Origin: Chaunax sp. Z400
Taxonomy: Eukaryota; Chordata; Actinopteri; Lophiiformes; Chaunacidae
Reading direction: 5' to 3'
NCBI GenBank assembly: GCA_037577475.1
Contig: CM075187.1
Coordinates: forward strand, 24,086,810-24,150,809
Length of the DNA stretch: 64,000 bases
Numbering within the stretch: position 1 is the stretch's first letter; every line of letters starts with the position of its first letter. Made by a program: the position numbers and the translations under genes. Positions 28,101 through 37,100 of this stretch are shown one piece after another. A model generated the notes under the pieces. The model ran no database searches. It saw only the letters and a list, made by a program, of their open reading frames with translations, and was not told where the DNA came from.

Positions 28101-31100
28101 AGCTAACTTTTGAACCAACACTGCAGATTGATGTTAAAGCCTCAGTGTGTAATAGCAGATTGTTCCTCCTGTTGAAGCACTATGACCTTATTTCTGGCTT
28201 TGTTTCAATTCCCTACACTGAAGACGTTTACTTTCCACTCTTACCATAGATCAACGGTCTCTCAACATGACAGCAAAACAAAGATTTCACTTTTTTACAT
28301 GACCGCTTCCTAGAATTTATGAAAATAAAACCTGAACAGTGTTCTGCTCAATTCTGAGGTTACATCTTCCTGTGATGTATTCCACTATAAAAAATGAATG
28401 ACTCCCTCTAGGGATGTGACCTGCTCAGAAAGACCTTGACAGAAGAAACGTCCTCCCTCTAAAGTCTCTACTTTTTAATTGAATTGTTTTGTCTTGTTGA
28501 TTCCACTCTCCAACGAACCTGTTTGTGCAAAATAAGAAAAGACCCTGTCTGAATAAATTTGATTTGATGTGATTCGGCACCTCTATCTCTCTCTTTACCT
28601 GCGCTGTCTAATAGCGAATAATGCAATTAGGTTTTCATCAGAGGGAGACTTAATGATTGACTGTCTGCGCTGGAATGTGTTTTGTGCTAGTGAGATAAAC
28701 CTCCCTCTCTAATAGTTTTGTCAGGGCTGTCCAATCAATAAGTTCTCCTTCTTATGTCCTCCTGAATTGTAATTATCGAGTTTATTCAATCATAATTCTT
28801 TAGAATCATTAAGAGGAAAGATAGAAATGCTTCCAGCATTTTAATAAAGGTGTTCTATTGTGAAACCAGGTGGAAGGCTTGGACTTTTATATTCATTCCA
28901 CGTAAACTGCAGGGTTGTGTTCATTTTCACTGAATCTTTGCGAAACAAGCTGCAGTCCAAATACTTCTGCCTTTGTCAAGGTTGTCTGCTGTTACCAGAA
29001 GTAATGCGCATGATTGTAAACCCAAGCTTCTTCTCTGTTTCCTCTTGCCAAAAACTCTCCCTATGGTCGGCGATAAACCTCAACACTCTACTGCCGGTTC
29101 CTTCATGCGGCCTAATTGGCCTGTTTGTCTTGTGAGGGAGTCTAACCAGTGTGTGTGTGTGTGTGTCTGTATTTCCCTGCAGGGTTTGAGCTGCTGTATC
29201 AGCCGGAGGTGGTGAGGCTCTACCTGTCCCTGCTGACGGAGAGCCAGAACTACAACACCCTGGAGGCCGCTGCTGGAGCTCTGCAAAACCTCAGTGCTGG
29301 ACAGTGGACCGTGAGTCCTGGGTTAGGGAGGGTACAAGACACAAACTTTTTTTTTTACTTATATGTTGCATTTTTATAACTTTGACATTCCAGTAGCAGA
29401 TACCATGGATTGTGATTTGATTGAAAACTTGGGGCATTATTTAAATGATTTAAAGCTCATGGTCTAAAGTGCATGGCACATGTTCTTTTAGGTGTATTCA
29501 ACAGGTAACACGGTGCATAACCTAAGACGCAAGAGTCAAAGAGTGCAACTGGTACAGCATGTGGTACTTACACTTACAATTCTGTCCCATATATGTGAGA
29601 AAATGGACTAATATTTAACCAATGAGGAAGAGGATGAGGAGGAGGAGGGCTGATGCACATACCTGTGTATGCTTTAGATTTATAATGATACTTGTGGATC
29701 ACAGTCTGCAGATCGAGTTGAATGATCACTCTGATTATTAATGAATGGGATCATTGTCATTAATTAGAAAAATATCAATTACATTACCTTCAGTTATCCC
29801 ACAGGAGCAGAACCGCTGTATCCACTGTCTGTGCCATTTATGCAGAAGGGACAGCAGCTTAACTTCATGAATTATTTCGATCAGCCGACACCTCGACAGG
29901 GTCGAATGTTGGTTAATGTTCTGTGTTCTTCTACACATCCAAAACACCACACACAGGTTCACAATGAAACAGTTTGGATTAATGCAGCCTTCCTCCTGAC
30001 AAAGCCTGAGGCACCATTTGAGGTACAATGAAATATCCACGAGGATGTTGTCTTTAAATCTGAGAAAATTTGTTCAGGTGGGTGGATGCAAGTATAAGTG
30101 CGTTGTGAACTAGCCTACAGTATTTAGGTGCATCTGATGCACCCGATAAATAGCAGGAAAAACACTGTAGTATTAACTTAAGACCAGGTTTTTGTTGGTA
30201 AATCAAATGATGCAGTCGCTCTCTGCTGCCGCAAGAAATCAATGCACCAACAATGCTCCTGATAAGATCTCTTTTTTTGGACCAGCACTCCCATGATTGA
30301 ACCCAAGCAATGACACTGCACTGTGCACCTCTTTCTACCGGGCAGAAGATAGAGCCCTAAGAGTCTGATGGTCTTAAAAGGAAACAAGACTTTCCTCCAA
30401 AGAATCACAAGGATTATATGCACTGTCTCTGCAAACCATACAGCAAACTCAAATGTTAGATGTTAGATGTATGCTTTGGATGATGGATACTACAGTCAGT
30501 GCAAGACATTTATTCCAATTAGAGCATCTGTGGACCTGTTGAGAGGCTCTCTGGCTCGCAGGCAGCAGTGAATTATTTACAGGGCAGGCTAGTTGTTAGA
30601 TTCCGGTTTACGGCAGCAGTACCCTGGGCAAAAGGGGTCGACTATGTTTTTCAGCAGCCTGGCTGTATTGAGCCCAAAGCTGAATTGTCAGTGCAATGCT
30701 TCTCCTAACACCCAAGTGTCAGACTGTTAATACATCCGTCAGTCCCCAGAATACGACAGCAGCACCGAGCCGCTCAACTTCTAGAGGAAAAAACAACTCA
30801 ACTCTTCAGTCTTTTTTGACGTTCATGCCCTTGAATCTCACATTTAGTGTTAATAATTCAGTACTAGTGCTTTTCAGCTAAGGTGAAGAGTTTGAGGAGA
30901 AAGCCTTCTTTCGTTTTGATGTATTTCATTCATGTTGAATCCTTGGCAAGAATAAGGAACCTGTGGAGCCACTAACCCATCACACAGTCACATCTGGAGG
31001 CTGGACAACACACGTCTCTTCTCCCTGGGAGGATATCAGCACTTCTTTAAATCCCCCTATTTCGCTTTGCTTAGCTCTATTTGGATTGACCTTCTTTTTA

Positions 31101-34100
31101 AGGCATACTACTGCCACCTGGTGGTTAAACTGTGACTGTCCTCTATTTAATTGCATCTCTTGGGGTGCCAGTGCTCAGAAGTGAAACCCTTTTATGTCAA
31201 ATTCAATGTTTCATGTTTCAAAAAAAATGAGAAGTAAAATCTACTGATGTTTAAATTTAGACAAATTATAGCACTTGTCCATTCAGACTGCATAATGTTG
31301 TGAATTAGCGTAGCCAGAGGAACAGTTCTGAGCTGCCTTGTACTTTGTGAGCAGATCATTTATCTCATCTGGTGTCATGGAGGTGACATGGACTCCTCCT
31401 GAGGTTAAAGGAAATGATGTGTGGTTATGATGGGATGCTCTCTGGTGTGAATCTGTGGGTCATATGAAACGGGATGCTGATTACAGGGTGTGTCACTCAG
31501 CCTACCTTTGACATTAAAGGTAGAAATTATAAAAGGCAGTGTGCTGTCTGTCTGCCCTTCAGTGGTCCAACTACATCCGAGCCACGGTGCGTAAGGAGAA
31601 AGGTCTTCCCATCCTGGTGGAGCTGCTGCGCTCCGACTCTGACAAGGTGGTTCGAGCTGTGGCCATCGCCCTGCGCAACCTGTCCATTGACCGCCGGAAC
31701 AAGGACCTGATTGGTACAAAGCATTAGCTACACTACACACACTGATTTAAGAGATACTCACAAGCCCATTTATATAATAAGAGTCATTGGTGACTTTAAT
31801 TATTCGTCCTGTCCATGTTGGCCTTGATGAGATCCCTTCATAATGTGAGCCTATTGTGAGGAAATGTTGAAAGAACTGTTTAAAGACAGCTGATAAAATC
31901 TCCCCATTGGTTTAAATGTGATTTGTTTTAACTGTTTCCAAAGCAAATAGCAAGATTACAAAGACTAGATTACAAATACACAAGATTCAAATGCTGTACT
32001 ACATGACATACTGGACTATAACAAGCTCATACTTTCACATTTAACCTTATTATCCCACCATTATAACCTGAAAAGATACTGTACATCACATTATAGGAAG
32101 TTATGCCATGCGGGACTTGGTGAGCAACCTGCCCAGTGGTCAGCAGCGGCCTGCCAAAAACCTGGAGGAGGACACTGTAGTCGCCATCCTCAACACCATC
32201 CATGAGATTGTCACTGACAGCTCTGAAAACGCCCGCTCCCTCATCCAGGCCCAGGCCATCGAGAAGCTGGTCGCCATCAACAGGACCAGGTAAGGCTTCT
32301 ATTAACAGACTGACTTATCTGGGCTACATTATAGTTCTAATTCATATTTTGTTTTAGATTTTATTGGCATCTCCATATATGCACATTTATACACTCAGGA
32401 CAATTGTACATCATCTCATATTGTAGGTCAGACAGATTGTGTCTCACACACTGACCAAACAGACCTTACGTCTTCATATTTATGTTAACCATGCCTGAAT
32501 GTGGGTATACCATGCAGACATTATGCATGCAGTAATTACAGTCTGACCTTGAATGTATTTTGCATTGTGAACCTTTATATTAATATTCATGGAGGATAAT
32601 GTAATGTGTCTCTAATGGCCCAAGCCTGGCTATGATAGAGCTATACTCTAACAAGCCTGAGGCCACACACAACACCAGTTACCACACATTCATTGTTAAT
32701 TGGGGGGGTTTGCATCTGAAGCTGCTGCTCGTTTCTCTGATGAGTGATGAAAACAAACAGGTAGAAGGGAAGATATTCAGGAAGTGTTTTATGTTACCAG
32801 AATGTTCCACAGTGAGGTGCGTCATCACCGTTCTTTTAATTTAAGATCAAGAGCACTTTTCAAAGGCTCGTCCTTGTGTGGTGAAGTATTGATCACATGG
32901 AGAGTCGCTCTAACTAGCATGAATATATTTAGTTAATTCCCAGACAAAATAGCTGTGTTTCCCTCTCAGCCTCATGATATTAGGTTTCTTTGAAGTAATC
33001 CCCTCACATGTAATTAATACTGGTGGCTCAGAGGCAGCTAATGAAAGGAAACGCACACTCATCTGGCTTTGAATGAAAAAATAGACCCTGAAGCCACTCA
33101 GGGGACTTGACGTCTTTGAATAAAGAGATTGATTTCAGCTACGGCACGCTGGCATATCCCAGCTTTCACTTCTGGGAGGTTAGGTGAGGTCTCCGATGTT
33201 AACTGCAGTAGTTATTTCTTCATGTATTTCCTCCTTTTCGTGGCCCCCTCAGCCAATCAGCTCGCGAAACGAAGGCGGCATCCCACGTACTGCAGACGGT
33301 CTGGAGTTATAAGGAGCTGAGGAACGCTTTGACCAAGGATGGCTGGAATAAGAGCCACTTCCAGGTACAAACGTGTCATTTTATGGATGTTATCGTTCAC
33401 ATGTAATCTGGACCCTAGTTGTGCATCCATTGACAGGTTCTTCGACACTAAATTCGTGGCACACAGACACAAAATTTAGCGACTATACACTGTGCCCATT
33501 AAAAGAACAATTTTCATGACAAATAGTAGTAGTAGCACCATTATAGCACCATGCACAAAATAATAAATACATCTCCAGTGACCAAATTTTTAATTACAGC
33601 ATGTCTGTGAACCAATGTGTGACACATTTAAAACATAATTGCATTCTGTTGATATATGCACTCAGGTCATGTTGCACTTGTCAACCTTTAATATTCGTTC
33701 AATCTCTTTTCAACCGTAATTTGACTTACAGTAGTTGTCCAGAAACAGCTGTGATCACACTCTGCTTGCTCTGCCTCTTGTCTCAGCCCACGGTGACCAC
33801 CACCCCTAAAGCCACCAAGAACGGCAAGCCCAGCTACGACGACACCACTCTGCCCCTGATGGAGAAGAACCAAGGTCAGTCAAAGTGTGGGTTTTTGTTG
33901 CTGTTTTCACCCGTTTAGAGGGCCAAGTAGGAGGGATATGGTAGAGAAGATGCCAGGGGTTCCTACACAAGAGGAAGAAGAACAGATCCTGTGCGTGATT
34001 TGGATTGCTTACTCTTTTTTCCTGGTCCTGTTTATGGTTCTCAGTCCTCAACCCACTAGTTCCACCTGATGAGAAATCTGTAAAAACAAGTCATGAATGT

Positions 34101-37100
34101 TGATTTATATTTTTTTTAAAGATTAAAGAATTTCATACAAGACCTGGGCTCTGTAGTTTTGGAAGAAAACACATTTGTTGCACTGATGAGTGTTTTCAAC
34201 AGCAGGATTATGTGATTGACTCTAATTCATCTACAGGTCCCATACCCCTCATGAAGGAAAATATCGACCAGTGGAATTATGTTGTTCTTTGATGTGTTTT
34301 TAATATTTAATCTAAAAAAAGTGGAGCTCTAATAAATAATGAGACAAATAACATACATCAAACGTTTGCTACATAGATGATTCTTTATGGCAGGTAGTTG
34401 TGCTCTTTTCATGGGATTTATTGCAGACATCAATAGATTTATCATTGAAGAAGCCTGGAAACGTCAAGGGATAAAGTACACAAACTGCTAATTTACTGAA
34501 TTTTTTGTCAAACCACCCTGTATAGTCCTCAAAGCAGGTTCAAACTAAAACAGCAACTTGGTAACTAAACTGTGTGTATTTGTGTGCCGTGGTCGTGTCT
34601 GTTCCTTATGGCTGTACTGTAACGCTGTGCTTGCCACATTATTACTCTCATCCCCTGGTGAGGTGACACTATTGTGTGTTAATGTTGCAACAATGTCGTT
34701 AAAAGGGGAGAAAAATAAAGTCCCCTAAAATGGGAGATGGAGCTTTGAACAGCATACGGCTGCTGTTGAACCAAAACCTTCAACCCACAAAAAGTTTTGA
34801 CGGAACATGATGTCCTCATTTTAGATGTTCAACTCCTTTTTATTTTCATCATGTGTTTAAAATTGACATAATAGGGTCAGAGATAAAGAAAATGTACCCA
34901 CCCTTCAGTGTGTGTGTGTCTGTGTGAAGATAGTGAGGTTTTCTGTGGTAGCAGTATGAGGGGGAGGCTGTGGGACAGTACATTGGCCCAAAAACAAACA
35001 TCCCTTTTGACAGTGGAGTCAGTAGCATAGCAGCAGTTTAATACCCTTCATTTTTGGCCTTGTGCCCCTTTTTTCCATCCATACATGCATATGAATCACA
35101 GTGCTCACGGCTGCCCACTCTCAGTTTGTATTATTCAATCACTGGCCGAGTACCATTACTTTGAAAGGCGGCAGCGTTTTGGCTCAATGACTTAGTTTGT
35201 GTGTGTGCCTCTTATGTACAAATGGCATATGAATGCTTTTCAGGCACCAGGAAATGTGGCAGTGGTGATATGATACCTTTGGATGAGCTGGGTCCAGGTA
35301 AGAGCCAGAAGGCACGATCGTCTTAGCCAAGGAAGAGCTAGCTCTCCTTTAGTCTGTCTCCAGTGTCCAGTAGTGTCCTCTCTGATTTGACTTCTCTTCC
35401 ACTAGCTCTTTACCTGTTGCCAAGATGTTTGCTATTTTTAATCTGTAAATTCAAACCACTGAACACTCTGATCATGGCATGATGTCTTTGGACCGAGCTG
35501 CAGACACGGCGCTCTTTGATGCTGTATGCAAGACCCCTCTTTCAAAAGATGTTTGTGCAAAGCTGGGCCTTCATTAATGTGTGTGACTACTCACTTAAAT
35601 TAATACACTCTTATTACATCTATCAGAGGAGTAGATTTATTGTGCTGTGCTTCTTTAAAATCAAATCATTCTACTGTTAATACTGGGATAGACTCTTTAA
35701 GTGGTACATAGAATAAAACTTTAGCAATACTTTGTTTTTATTTCACCCTCTTACCCAAAATAACCCCCTCAGGTGCATCTGACTGGTTTTCCTCCAAGCC
35801 TCTGGCCTTGTTTGTATCAAATGTCTAATAAGTCCTCCAGGGGATTGTGCTGAAAGTTAAACTAGGACTTAAAAACACACCTGCTATAAAGTAGGACATA
35901 TGTGAAGCTTCTTCTGCTGGCTTTCAATAAGGAGACAGACTCCCTGAAGATGTTATGACGTTGCTGTTTTACAGTATTCACAGCTGTTCCCTAACATTTA
36001 TGATGATTCGTGTTATTTCAGAAAAGTTCCAACATTTTTATGTTTAGTCTGCATGTGTACAAATTATCTGTGTAGAAATGTGATGCCAAATTAATCAAGA
36101 GCCTAAATCCCATGGTGATATATATATCAATAAGCCATCCACAGGTAGACTTTCAGTGAATACTGGAATCCACTTGTGCAGCTTAAACAATAAATATACT
36201 GTATATGCAGTTAGGAGCTGTGTGACATATCATAAATAATGTTATCCAATCACTTTGTGGCAATAGTAGTGTCACATTTTACATTTATTGTTCAATAAAG
36301 TTATCAAAATTATCAATACTCTAATACTTTTTGGATATCACACATGATATCACACATGATAGCTGCATTTTGTAGCATCTTAAGTGTAGAAGTTATAAAA
36401 AGCAGATGTCCCATCAGATGTTCACATGATTATAAATGGGTTTGTGTATGTTCTGTGATTTTTTTCTGTGTGGATTTAAATAAAAATGAAAAAAATGTAT
36501 ATACTGTATATATATATATTCCATTTTGCCTAGGACTTTTTTCTGTGATTGAAAGAGGCATTGAGTTTTTTTTTCATATTTATATTGTATTGAAGCTTAA
36601 AATTCTAATAGTGTTGTGCAGTAGTGCTTTCTGTTATATTTCACACAAGTCCCAAAACAAAATACCCACCAGGAGTACCAAGCACTAAGTGATTTCAATT
36701 AATTCATAAAGAAATAATATTATATATTGAAATAAAAAAAAGTAATTTGTCCCAGTGGGTTGAGACATTTTTCTCAAGTAATTTTCTAAGTTAAGAATGT
36801 TGATAAAATGCTTGACCTCCTAACCTTTAATCTAGGACCAAATACAGTATCCGGCCAATTAGTGCTGATTACACTGTGGTGCTTGGTAAACACTGGCCCT
36901 TTTTAAATCATTTATAAGGCCAGGGTCAAACACCACTTCTAAATACTTCATGTTCTTGCTTTAAACCTACTGTGGTGGTAAATAACATGCAGAGAGTTCA
37001 GTCAAGCACTAACTAAGAGTGTGCTGTTTAGTCTCTGTGTCCAACAGAACATGTTGGGGTTAAGAAAACCTTTCAGTCTGTCCTCCAACCCAGGATTGGA

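Larger units (their letters stand above)
8835..29182 (+). other. Large ARVCF intron (20.3 kb)
   Basis: No coding exon supported. It holds the repeats listed separately (10206, 11868, 11988, 13714, 14340, 18250, 18901, 20376, 20921, 25119, 28540). Pyrimidine-rich tracts at 14815-14945 and 20580-20990 create long chance ORFs. Otherwise AT-rich, unrecognised sequence. Confidence 0.6.
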
